From NCBI GenBank assembly GCA_041691815.1, contig JBEPTZ010000029.1, positions 1 through 38,267 on the forward strand: a stretch of 38,267 bases of DNA. Direction: 5' to 3'. Below the pieces are notes generated by a model. That model made no database searches and was not told the DNA's origin. It saw only the letters and a program-made list of their open reading frames with translations. How positions within the stretch are numbered: position 1 is the stretch's first letter; each line of letters opens with the position of its first letter. A program made the translations under genes and the position numbers. Positions 31,512 to 38,267 of this stretch are shown here, piece by piece. This DNA comes from 70-18 sp041691815. Its GTDB lineage: Bacteria; Pseudomonadota; Alphaproteobacteria; Acetobacterales; Acetobacteraceae.

Positions 31512-33041
31512 GTGCCCGGCACGCACATCACCGACCAGCAAGCGAGACTTTACATGCACCATCGTAGGACCCAGACCCGCCAACTCGCCGCAGCGCGGGC
31601 CGGCATCGGCGCCAGCACGGGAGCCCGGCTGGACGCCGATCCACAGCTGCCGTCCCAGCGACAGACCGTCCGCGGCCGACGCCGTCCCGATCCATTGGCT
31701 ACCATGTGGGAGGCCGAGATCGTCCCCCTGCTGACCTCCATGCCGGGCCTGCGTCCCGTCACCGTCTTCGAAGAGATGATGCGCCGCCACGCCGATCTGT
31801 CACCCGGGATCCGCCGCACGCTGGAGCGCCGCGTGAGGCAGTGGCAGGCATTGCACGGCCCGGAGCGCGAGGTGATCTTCCGGCAGGAGCACCCGCCGGG
31901 TCGGCAGGGCCTGTCCGACTTCACCGACATGGCCGACCTTGCCGTGACGGTCGCGGGCGAGCCGCTCGCCCATCGGCTCTACCATTTCCGCCTGGCCTTC
32001 TCCGGCTGGGAGCATGCCGAGGTGGTGCTGGGCGGCGAGAGCTTCACCGCCCTGGCGGTCGGGTTGCAGAACGCCTTGTGGGCCTTGGGCGGCGTCCCAC
32101 GCGAGCATCGCAGCGACAGCCTGTCGGCGGCGTTCCGCAACCTCGAGCCCGACGTTGCCGCCGACCAGACCCGGCGCTACGAGGCGCTGTGCGACCATTA
32201 CGGCATGGAGCCGACCCGCAACAACCGGGGCGTCGCGCACGAGAACGGCTCGATCGAGGCGTCCCACGGCCACCTCAAGGTTGCCCTGCATCAGGCGCTG
32301 CTGATGCGCGGCACCGCCGAGTTCGACGAACTGGCCAGCTATCGCCGGTTCGTCGACGAGATCGTCGGCCGCGCCAACGCCCGGCGGCGCAAGGCTGTCG
32401 AGGCCGAGCAAGGCGCCCTGCACGCCCTGCCGGCGCGCCGGACGACTGACCATGACGAGGCGCTCGTCACCGTCACCCGCAGCGGCGGCTTCCTGCTCCG
32501 GCGCGTGTTCTACACCGTGCCCGCCCGCCTGATCGGCCATCGCCTGCGGGTCCGCCTCTACGACGACCGCCTGGAATGCCTGCTCGGCGCCAGCCTGGTG
32601 GCCACCCTGCCGCGCGGGCGCCCACCCGTGGGATGGGCCAACCGCAGCCGCACCGTCCACGTCGTGGACTACCACCACGTCATCCACGCCCTGCGCCGCA
32701 AGCCGAACGCTCTGCTGAACCTGACCTATCGCGACCAGTTGTTCCCCCGCGACGCCTATCGCCGCACCTGGGACCGGTTGATGGCAGCCCAGCCGCCCAG
32801 GATCGCCTGCCGGATTATGGTCGGGCTGCTGGCGCTGGCCCACGAGCGGGCGTGCGAGGCGGACCTCGCCTGCGAGTTGGACCGGCTGATCGAGGTGGAC
32901 GCCTTGCCCGACCTGGCTTCCCTGGAGAGCCGCTTTGCCCCCGCCCTGTCCAGCATCCCGGGCGTCACCGTGACGTTGCCGGCGCCCAGCCTCTACGATG
33001 CGCTGCTGACGCCCGGCATGGCCGCGGGAATGACGTCATGA
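31512..33041 (+). CDS. istA: IS21 transposase IstA
   Basis: A 509-residue IstA transposase with an N-terminal region (ITDQQARLYMHHRRTQTRQL, then AAARAGIGASTGARLD). The DDE catalytic core has LSDFTDMADLAVTVAGEPLA, EHRSDSLSAAF, and NNRGVAHENGSIEASHGHLK with the catalytic Glu. The beta-barrel C-terminal domain holds GGFLLRRVFYTVPARLIG and HVVDYHHVIHALRRKPNAL. The start at GTG 31512 has GGAGG 8 bases upstream. It overlaps istB by 4 bp (ATGA). The gene itself is complete, but transposition needs IstB, which is truncated here. Confidence 0.92.
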   Translation: MPGTHITDQQARLYMHHRRTQTRQLAAARAGIGASTGARLDADPQLPSQRQTVRGRRRPDPLATMWEAEIVPLLTSMPGLRPVTVFEEMMRRHADLSPGIRRTLERRVRQWQALHGPEREVIFRQEHPPGRQGLSDFTDMADLAVTVAGEPLAHRLYHFRLAFSGWEHAEVVLGGESFTALAVGLQNALWALGGVPREHRSDSLSAAFRNLEPDVAADQTRRYEALCDHYGMEPTRNNRGVAHENGSIEASHGHLKVALHQALLMRGTAEFDELASYRRFVDEIVGRANARRRKAVEAEQGALHALPARRTTDHDEALVTVTRSGGFLLRRVFYTVPARLIGHRLRVRLYDDRLECLLGASLVATLPRGRPPVGWANRSRTVHVVDYHHVIHALRRKPNALLNLTYRDQLFPRDAYRRTWDRLMAAQPPRIACRIMVGLLALAHERACEADLACELDRLIEVDALPDLASLESRFAPALSSIPGVTVTLPAPSLYDALLTPGMAAGMTS

Positions 33042-33361
33042 GCAACGACACGCCGCTGCCGCGGGTCGAGGTCGACACCGCCAAGCTGCCGCTGATGCTG
33101 GGCGAACTGCGCCTGCCCGCCATCGCCCGGATGTGGGCGGAGATGGCGGACCGGTCCGACCGCGAGGGATGGCCTGCGGCGCGCTTCCTGTCCGCCCTGG
33201 CCGAGATCGAGATCGCCGAGCGGGCCCGCCGACGCATCGAGCGTCATATGGCCGAGGCCCGCCTGCCGCCCGACAAAACGCTCGACGGCTTCGACTTCGC
33301 CCACCTCCCCATGCTGAGCCGGGCCCAGGTGTCAGCCCTGGCGTCGGGCGACGCCTGGCTC
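33038..33361 (+). pseudogene. istB: IS21 helper ATPase IstB, truncated
   Basis: The first 108 residues of IstB are present: KLPLMLGELRLPAIARMWAE, EGWPAARFLSALAEIEIAER and PDKTLDGFDFAHLPMLSRAQ up to ALASGDAWLS. In whole IstB proteins this is followed within a few residues by the Walker A GPPGxGKSH motif. Here the frame changes into unrelated sequence at about 33361 and stays open to 33640 only by chance. The ATPase core is missing, so it is dead. Confidence 0.85.
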
Positions 33362-33693
33362 AGCCGTCACGGCACGCGCGCTTCCCTTGGCTCCGCCAGA
33401 TCAGCCGTGACGCGCCGGTGTCGCCGGAGCCGCGTCCGTCCCGCAAGCAGCTTGCCCCGGTGGGTCCGGGGTGAGGTCCGATGGTTCGGGTGGCGCTCTC
33501 TCAGCGCGCTCGCTGCCGCGGCATGGTCCGACCAACCGCGACGGGTCGACGCCCGTCACGCAGCGAGATGCGCGATTTTGGTCCCCGCAAACAGAAATCT
33601 GGGCGGCCCGAGATTTTTTGCCAACCCGCATTTTTTGTGACGCGGGGACCGAACGGTTCTGATTCAGGGGCTCGCTGAATCAGGAGCAACCCG
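33362..33693. other. Non-coding, inverted-repeat-rich left flank of recombinase module B
   Basis: About 330 bp between the istB breakpoint and module B. It contains GTCACGGC/GCCGTGAC (around 33370 and 33405), GACGGG/CCCGTC (around 33541) and a 9-bp arm pair GGTCCCCGC (33580-33588)/GCGGGGACC (33642-33650). That pair encloses a smaller hairpin AAATCT-GGGC/GCCC-GAGATTT followed by T6. No known gene is seen. A short frame ending at 33474 (RFPWLRQISRDAPVSPEP) may be the tail of a lost gene. It could be the element end or attachment region. Confidence 0.5.
33659..33683. promoter_or_regulatory. Perfect inverted repeat before module B
   Basis: CTGATTCA (33659-33666) and TGAATCAG (33676-33683) are perfect 8-bp arms around a 9-bp centre. 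The pair ends 10 bp before the first ATG and overlaps its GGAG ribosome-binding site. This position suits an operator or an RNA hairpin that controls translation of the module. Arms and spacer are also in the size range of a tyrosine-recombinase core site. Confidence 0.5.
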
Positions 33694-33915
33694 ATGTCTC
33701 GCCTCCAGTCACTCGGTAACGCCGCGGCCCGGCACCACGCACAGGCGACGCCGACCGACCACTCGGCGCCGGACACGTCGGCTCCGTTGGCGTCGCTGCC
33801 GCAACCGCAGTCCTGTGCCGCGCTGAGCGAACTCGCGCGGCTGCTGGGTCGCGTGGCCGCTCACGACGTGTTCGCCGCGGCGGTGGGGCCGGCCACGCCG
33901 TCCCTCCGCCAATAG
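33694..33915 (+). CDS. Small leading protein of recombinase module B
   Basis: A 73-residue protein starting at ATG 33694, with GGAG 7 bases upstream. It reads MSRLQSLGNAAARHHAQATP, then a Pro/Ser/Ala linker and ALSELARLLGRVAAHDVFAAAVG. The C-terminal helix aligns by eye with the first protein of module A (LACALTLLAHALGVQAAGGAW). In both modules this protein comes first and before the HTH gene. There is no known domain, signal peptide or membrane segment. A role as accessory factor of the recombinases is an inference from position alone. Confidence 0.5.
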   Translation: MSRLQSLGNAAARHHAQATPTDHSAPDTSAPLASLPQPQSCAALSELARLLGRVAAHDVFAAAVGPATPSLRQ

Positions 33916-34029
33916 CCCGATCAATCATCAGCACCGCGATTCGCCGCTTGACACGGGTACCCCCGGTTTGTCTGGCGACCAGAACCGCCGGTCAGCGCCG
34001 CCACGCGGCCCAGCCATCAGGAGCCTTCG

Positions 34030-34269
34030 ATGACCATCTTTGATCCCCAATTCCCGCCGCCGACACCGCAGCGTCCGCAGCCGCCGTTGACCATCGACGA
34101 TGTTGCCTTCGCGCTCGGCGTCTGCACCCGCACGGTGCATCGCCTGATCGCCAGCGGTCGCCTGCGCAAGCTGCCGCTGCAGCGCGCCGTGCGGGTCAGC
34201 TTGAACGATCTGAAGCAATTCCTGGCCGGTGATGCAGGCGATAAGGCATCTCCGAGGCATTCAGAGTGA
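34030..34269 (+). CDS. Excisionase-like helix-turn-helix protein, module B
   Basis: A 79-residue protein. After a Pro-rich start (MTIFDPQFPPPTPQRPQPP) comes a MerR/excisionase-type winged helix: LTIDDVAFALGVCTRTVHRL, IASGRLRKLPLQRAVRVSLN, DLKQFLAG. It corresponds to the HTH protein of module A over about 50 residues with the same spacing of helix, wing and last helix. Probable DNA-binding directionality factor or repressor of the recombinase genes. A long inverted repeat lies 30 bp after it. Confidence 0.8.
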   Translation: MTIFDPQFPPPTPQRPQPPLTIDDVAFALGVCTRTVHRLIASGRLRKLPLQRAVRVSLNDLKQFLAGDAGDKASPRHSE

Positions 34270-34299
34270 TATCAAGCGGTTATCTTGGCCGTATGACTA

Positions 34300-34336
34300 C
34301 ATACCACTAGCAATCAAAAAATTAGATAGTGGTATG
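34300..34336. promoter_or_regulatory. Inverted repeat before the large recombinase of module B
   Basis: CATACCACTA (34300-34309) and TAGTGGTATG (34327-34336) are perfect 10-bp arms separated by a 17-bp AT-rich spacer. The repeat lies in the 113-bp gap between the HTH gene and the large recombinase, about 46 bp before the ATG. It is a good candidate operator for the HTH protein or a recombinase-binding site. The spacer is longer than the 6-8 bp of usual crossover sites. Confidence 0.55.
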
Positions 34337-34382
34337 CCGTCAGAATTGTCTGCCCCTGTCCACCCCTGTCATGGAGGCTACT

Positions 34383-36500
34383 ATGGACCAATTGAGCCTA
34401 TTCTCTGTGTTGGATAACACATCTTCCGAGGATGTGTCGTCTGCCGCGCCGCCCTGCAGCGCCGCGCCGCTGCACGATGCCAACCTGACCGGCCTCCGGG
34501 CAGGGCTGGCGGCTGCCGATGTGGCCCGCGACGAGCCGCTGGCTTTGGCACCGGCGGGATCAGTCACGCCGGCGGTTTCCACCCCGGTGGCGGTACCGGC
34601 GGCGAGCGTCGTTCGCACCCTCGGTGATTTGCTCGCGTTCATCCGCACCAGCAAGGCGGTGCCGGCTGCGCGCAAGGAGCCGCTGGACCGCGGTATCCGC
34701 GCCTGCGTGGCCATTCTGGGTCGCAATCTGGCGCGGGAACACGCACCCGCCAGCGCCTATTCGGTGGATATCGCCACGCTGAACCGGACGCTGTTCCTGC
34801 AGCCGCCGATCGCGCACCGCCTCAAGCGGAGGAGCTTCATCAACTACATCGGCATCTTGCGGATGGCCCTGCGTTACGCCGGCCTGCTCGACCAACGGGA
34901 AGCCGCCCCCATCGCCCCGGCTGCCGGCCCCTGGGCGGTGCTGCTGACCAACACCAATTGCACCTACGCGGTCCTCGGGCTGCGCCGGTTCGCCGCATGG
35001 TGCCATGCCCAGGGCATCGTGCCCGACGCCGTTCGCGTCGAGACCATCGCCGAATTCGAGGCCTTCCTGACGGCAAAGCTCCTCCGGGCCAACATCCGCC
35101 ACCATATCGGTGACCTCGGCAAATCCTGGCGCCGCCTGATCAAATGCGGCGCCGTGCGCGCCAGCGGCGGCCTGCGCACGCCGGATCGCCGGGTGCCGTA
35201 TGTGAAGCCGCTGGAGGCGTTTCCGGTCGGCTTCCAGCAGGATGTGGCGATGCTGGTGTCGCGGCTGCGGGGCGGCCACGACCATGGGCCGTTCCGCGGC
35301 GACGGCCCGCCTCGGCCGCTGCGGCCGCGGAGCATCGACACACGCGTCTTCAGCATCCGTCAGGCCGCCACCGCGCTGGTTCTGCTCGGCCGCGATCCCG
35401 CCACCATCCGCAGCCTGTCCGACCTGGTCGAGGAGCCGTCCTTCGCGGCGATCCTCACCTTCTACTGGCAGCGCGCGATCGACCTGAAGATCAAGAAGGG
35501 CCTGCTGCAGCCCGATGAGGTCGCTGATCACCGGGAGGCCGGGGTCACCGCGCAGACCGCCACCATGAGCGATGCCTTGATGCTGATCGCCCGGCATCAC
35601 TGCAAACTGCCGCCCGACGTGCTGGCGCGGCTGAGCCAACTCGCAGCCGATCTGCGGCCGCCGGTCCAGGCAGGGATCAATGAAGCCACGCGCACCCTGC
35701 TGAACGCGCTCAGCGTTCCCGCCCGCCGCTCCAAGCTGTTGAGCTTGCCCAAGACCCTGATGAAGGAGGCTAAAGCCCTGATCACGCCGCCGGAGAGGCC
35801 CGACCCTCACAAGCCGTGGGCGCCCCGCCCGAGGGAGGCGGCGCGGCTGGCGATGATCGCCACCGCGATCGAGATCCTGTTCACCATCCCGCTGCGCATC
35901 ACCAATCTGGTCCATCTGCGCCTGGGCGTGCATCTCAAGCGGCTCGATCCGCGGTCCGGCAGGATCTCGCTGCTCAGCATCCCCGAGGGCGAGATGAAGA
36001 ACGCCAAGCTGTTCGAGATGCCGGTCGCAGCTGAACTGGGCGCGTTCCTCCAGACCTTCATCGGGGACTGGTGGCCACTGCTCCGCCCGGGCGACGATGT
36101 GCACCTGTTCCCCGGCGGACACGGCGACCACAGTGGCTCGCGCTCGGTCGACGCGATCCGCCAGGGCATCGTCAACGCGATCAACGACCATGTCGGCCTG
36201 CATATGCGGGTGCACGATTTCCGGGCCTTCGCGATCATGCTGCTGTTCGAGGACTGTCCCGGCGCCCTGGAGGACGCCAGGCTGCTGCTCGGCCACAAGA
36301 CCACCATCACGGCGCAGCGGTTCTACAATTACATCCATCCGGCACAGGCGGCGGCTCGCTACCAGGGGGCACTCAGCCGGGCACGCCAGGGCGTCACCCA
36401 GGCCGCGCTGGAGGCGCATCGGGCCGGCAAGCCGACGCCCAAGCCCACGGCGACACGCACGCCCAATGCGGCTGCCGCCAAACGCGCTGCGAAGCGGTGA
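34383..36500 (+). CDS. Large tyrosine recombinase of module B
   Basis: A 705-residue tyrosine recombinase. The start at ATG 34383 has GGAGG 5 bases upstream and gives MDQLSLFSVLDN, similar to the start in module A. An Ala-rich linker to about residue 75 is followed by helical core-binding regions and a C-terminal catalytic domain. That domain has Arg in TIPLRITNLVHLRLG, Lys in GEMKNAKLFEMP, HxxR in VHDFRAFAIMLLFE, His in LLLGHKTTITAQ and Tyr in RFYNYIHPAQ. The basic Ala/Lys/Arg tail may bind DNA. It ends with a GTGA overlap to the next recombinase. All catalytic positions are intact. Confidence 0.85.
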   Translation: MDQLSLFSVLDNTSSEDVSSAAPPCSAAPLHDANLTGLRAGLAAADVARDEPLALAPAGSVTPAVSTPVAVPAASVVRTLGDLLAFIRTSKAVPAARKEPLDRGIRACVAILGRNLAREHAPASAYSVDIATLNRTLFLQPPIAHRLKRRSFINYIGILRMALRYAGLLDQREAAPIAPAAGPWAVLLTNTNCTYAVLGLRRFAAWCHAQGIVPDAVRVETIAEFEAFLTAKLLRANIRHHIGDLGKSWRRLIKCGAVRASGGLRTPDRRVPYVKPLEAFPVGFQQDVAMLVSRLRGGHDHGPFRGDGPPRPLRPRSIDTRVFSIRQAATALVLLGRDPATIRSLSDLVEEPSFAAILTFYWQRAIDLKIKKGLLQPDEVADHREAGVTAQTATMSDALMLIARHHCKLPPDVLARLSQLAADLRPPVQAGINEATRTLLNALSVPARRSKLLSLPKTLMKEAKALITPPERPDPHKPWAPRPREAARLAMIATAIEILFTIPLRITNLVHLRLGVHLKRLDPRSGRISLLSIPEGEMKNAKLFEMPVAAELGAFLQTFIGDWWPLLRPGDDVHLFPGGHGDHSGSRSVDAIRQGIVNAINDHVGLHMRVHDFRAFAIMLLFEDCPGALEDARLLLGHKTTITAQRFYNYIHPAQAAARYQGALSRARQGVTQAALEAHRAGKPTPKPTATRTPNAAAAKRAAKR

Positions 36501-37579
36501 GCACCATGGCCGGCAGATTTGCGTCTATCGACCCTGCAGCACCTCTGGTCATCGCCCCGGCGGACTGGCCGGCCCTGGATCGGGCGGCGTGGTTGCGGGC
36601 AACCGCGCCGGTGCACAGCCCGTTCCGCAAGGATCAGGGAACCACCAGTCGCAATCGCTATAGCCTGCGCGCCTGGCGATGCGGCTACGGCCGGTGGCTG
36701 GCCTACCTGCGAGATAGCGGCCAACTCGATCCGGCGGTCCACCCCGCCGAACGCCTCAGCGAGGAACGGCTGGATGGCTACATTGCTGATCTGCGGGCGC
36801 ATGGCAACCGAGCGCAGACCATCATCTCGCGGTTCGGTGAACTGAAGGGCGCGCTGGACATACTGGAACCGGGCCACTCGTTCAGCTGGGTGATGCGGCC
36901 GCGGGGCGTGCATATCCAGCACTATTTTGCCCGTGAGCCGCGCGACAAGGTGGTGCATCACGGCGCCACGCTGCTGGCCTGGGCGCAGCGGCTGTTCGCC
37001 GCCGGGCTGGCGCAGCGCAAACCCCGCTGCCGGCGCGCGCTGGTACGGGATGCGGTGATCATCGGCATCCTGGTGCTGCCCGCACCACGGCTGCGCGCCC
37101 TGGCGAGCTTGCGCGTCGGCCGTAACCTGCAGCGGCGTGCCGAGGGCTGGGTGATCGAGCAGGAGCCGGAGATCACCAAGATGGGCCGCGCCGAATGGTG
37201 CCCGCTGGATCCGGCGGTGGCGCCGATGGTCGAGCGCTATCTGGCGGTCGAGCGCGTCGAGTTGCTGGAGGGCAAGGACAGCGACCATCTGTGGATCGCC
37301 GAAGGTGGTGGCAAGCTGGCCGAGGCGAGCGTCGCCCGTCAGATTCGCCTGCACACTGGCCGCGCCTTCGAACGGCCGTTCGGCCCGCACGCGTTCCGGC
37401 ACTGCCTGGCCACCACCAGCGCCATGGACAACCCGTCGGCGCCGCTGGATGGCGCCACGCTGCTCGGTCACAGCGACCCGCAGACCACCAGCCGCTACTA
37501 CAACCTCGCCAAAACGTCCGGTGCGGCGGCACGCCATGCGGAACGGCTGCGCAGGCTGCGGGGAGAGGATAATGACTAG
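36497..37579 (+). CDS. Second tyrosine recombinase of module B
   Basis: A 360-residue tyrosine recombinase starting at GTG 36497, overlapping the preceding stop; ATG 36506 is an alternative. The core-binding half has SRNRYSLRAWRCGYGRWLAY and LDGYIADLRAHGNRAQTIIS. The catalytic half has Arg in VLPAPRLRALASLRV, Lys in PEITKMGRAEW, HxxR in GPHAFRHCLATT, His in LLGHSDPQTTSR and Tyr in RYYNLAK. It corresponds in place and size to the second recombinase of module A. Unlike there, no serine recombinase follows; an AT-rich patch begins right after the stop. Confidence 0.85.
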   Translation: MSTMAGRFASIDPAAPLVIAPADWPALDRAAWLRATAPVHSPFRKDQGTTSRNRYSLRAWRCGYGRWLAYLRDSGQLDPAVHPAERLSEERLDGYIADLRAHGNRAQTIISRFGELKGALDILEPGHSFSWVMRPRGVHIQHYFAREPRDKVVHHGATLLAWAQRLFAAGLAQRKPRCRRALVRDAVIIGILVLPAPRLRALASLRVGRNLQRRAEGWVIEQEPEITKMGRAEWCPLDPAVAPMVERYLAVERVELLEGKDSDHLWIAEGGGKLAEASVARQIRLHTGRAFERPFGPHAFRHCLATTSAMDNPSAPLDGATLLGHSDPQTTSRYYNLAKTSGAAARHAERLRRLRGEDND

Positions 37580-37843
37580 AGTATTGTCGCTTCCCGCCGT
37601 GGTATCCGACGAATTACTTTATATATTAGCCCAATAAAGACAGTAATACTATTGAATTGTTAACTATATATACCAATTATACTGAGCAGACATTACTGCC
37701 GCTCCCCCTTTCTCCGCGACCTCCCGACCGCCGCCACCCTGCGTGACCGGCGGCGCGGTCGTGCGTTCCGCCATCTGCAGCCGCGGCTTCACCGCTGTGT
37801 GCCTGGGAGATCGGGCGCGACACATTTCTATGGATCACACACA
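37580..37843. other. AT-rich patch and intergenic region after module B
   Basis: Bases 37580-37690 are markedly AT-rich in this GC-rich window, with near-repeats of AGTAAT/AGTATT and TATATATA. The rest is GC-rich without a gene. The patch may contain the right end or attachment site of module B, or the promoter of the regulator at 37844. No clear terminator was seen. Confidence 0.4.
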
Positions 37844-38267
37844 TGACCAATCACGATCCCAGCGGCGAGCGCGAGCTCGCGCTGCGTCAGGCCGCGCGGG
37901 GTTACGCCGACCGTAAGGCCGACGGGCCGCAAGCGCAGCTTCGGCGAGAGACCTTTCGCCGCTTCCTGGCCGACCGAGGCCTTAACCGGGCCGAACTGGC
38001 CCGGCTGGCCGGACTGCCCACAGCCAACGCCTTGCACAACTTCCTGAACGGACGTTCGGCTTCACTGTCACTGCCCACGCTGGAGGCCATCCAGCGCGCC
38101 ATCCCCGGCGCAACAATCGCCGAGATCATCGGCGAGCGGCACCCTGCCAGGCCGATGCGGTCGGGCAGGATCCCTTCCAAAGGGCAGGCCATGACGGCGC
38201 CATTGCTGTGCAACACCGGCGTCCAGCCGGACGGCATGGAACTGGATGTCACACAGTTGGATGCCGC
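37844..38267 (+). CDS. XRE-type transcriptional regulator, partial (continues beyond window)
   Basis: The frame from ATG 37844 is open to the right edge (141 residues seen). Residues about 35-95 form a lambda-repressor-like HTH: FRRFLADRGLNRAELARLAG, then LPTANALHNFLNGRSASLSL and PTLEAIQRAIPGATIAEIIG. The following part (MTAPLLCNTGVQPDG) could be a linker into a C-terminal sensing or S24 peptidase domain outside the window. No strong ribosome-binding site precedes the ATG. It could be a phage-like repressor of the mobile region or an ordinary host regulator. Confidence 0.75.

Larger units (their letters stand above)
31335..33361 (+). mobile_element. IS21-family element, right part deleted
   Basis: The left end is placed at TGTGCGGCG (31335), where the IS1-like gene stops. 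Two imperfect copies of GCGGCGA-x-CA-x-GGATGGT (31339-31387) lie inside it, like the multiple terminal transposase sites of IS21 elements. A 7-bp palindrome GGCTGGC/GCCAGCC (31400-31416) follows. istA is whole, while istB breaks off at about 33361 with no right end. The breakpoint is where the flank of recombinase module B begins. Confidence 0.7.

Noticed and set aside
33362..33640. Continuation of the istB frame to 33640
   Set aside because: The residues after the breakpoint lack the Walker motifs and any IstB similarity; the frame is open only because of GC-rich composition.
1..38267. CRISPR arrays, rRNA genes or complete tRNA genes
   Set aside because: No regularly spaced direct repeats of CRISPR type and no rRNA-like or full cloverleaf sequence were seen; the tRNA-like match at 19376 covers only the 3' end.

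Overview
The window is GC-rich DNA with alphaproteobacterial gene content. A nitrous-oxide reductase cluster with a Tat-exported NosZ and a NosX, dense GC-rich codon use and many insertion-sequence remnants suggest a member of the Rhodospirillales, perhaps Acetobacteraceae. That taxonomic placement is an inference; there is no rRNA or other marker gene here.

Left part (1-2,110): a partial stress-protein-like gene translationally coupled to a small secreted protein, a probably 5'-truncated tyrosine integrase with its own terminator, and a DUF2892-type membrane protein behind a 15-bp palindrome. Nitrous-oxide respiration block (2,084-12,466): nosR and nosZDFYL lie on the minus strand. From nosZ to nosL every gene pair overlaps by 4 bp (ATGA). 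nosZ has a near-perfect FNR/Dnr-type box and a TACAAT -10 box. A plus-strand ferritin/rubrerythrin-like gene separates this run from a monohaem cytochrome c and nosX (ApbE-type flavin transferase). Together they make the N2O reductase, its copper and sulfur supply, its electron-donating membrane flavoprotein and that protein's flavinylation enzyme.

From 12,543 onward the window is accessory DNA. ISAs1 and IS4-like remnants and an unknown gene precede recombinase module A (14,176-19,431): small protein, excisionase-like HTH protein, large tyrosine recombinase, smaller tyrosine recombinase and large serine recombinase, the last three overlapping by 4 bp. A broken Calx-beta/FG-GAP surface-protein gene follows. 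Then comes a polysaccharide or glycan locus (20,227-29,731): an AT-richer GT2 glycosyltransferase, an IS6 transposase, and an operon of epimerase, GT2, methyltransferase-GT2 fusion, acyltransferase 3, a tiny ORF and a second methyltransferase. Next are an IS256 remnant, small unknown genes around a cluster of long palindromes, and an IS1-like transposase split by an IS21 element whose istB is cut off.

Recombinase module B (33,694-37,579) starts about 330 bp after the istB breakpoint. It has the same gene order as module A (small protein, HTH, large tyrosine recombinase, smaller tyrosine recombinase) but is strongly diverged and lacks the serine recombinase. An AT-rich patch and a partial XRE-type regulator end the window. 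The repeated architecture of modules A and B, with all catalytic residues intact in five recombinases, is the strongest candidate here for a poorly described mobile system. The closest known analogy I can name is the tnpA/tnpB pair of Tn554-type elements, but the gene order and the partner genes differ.
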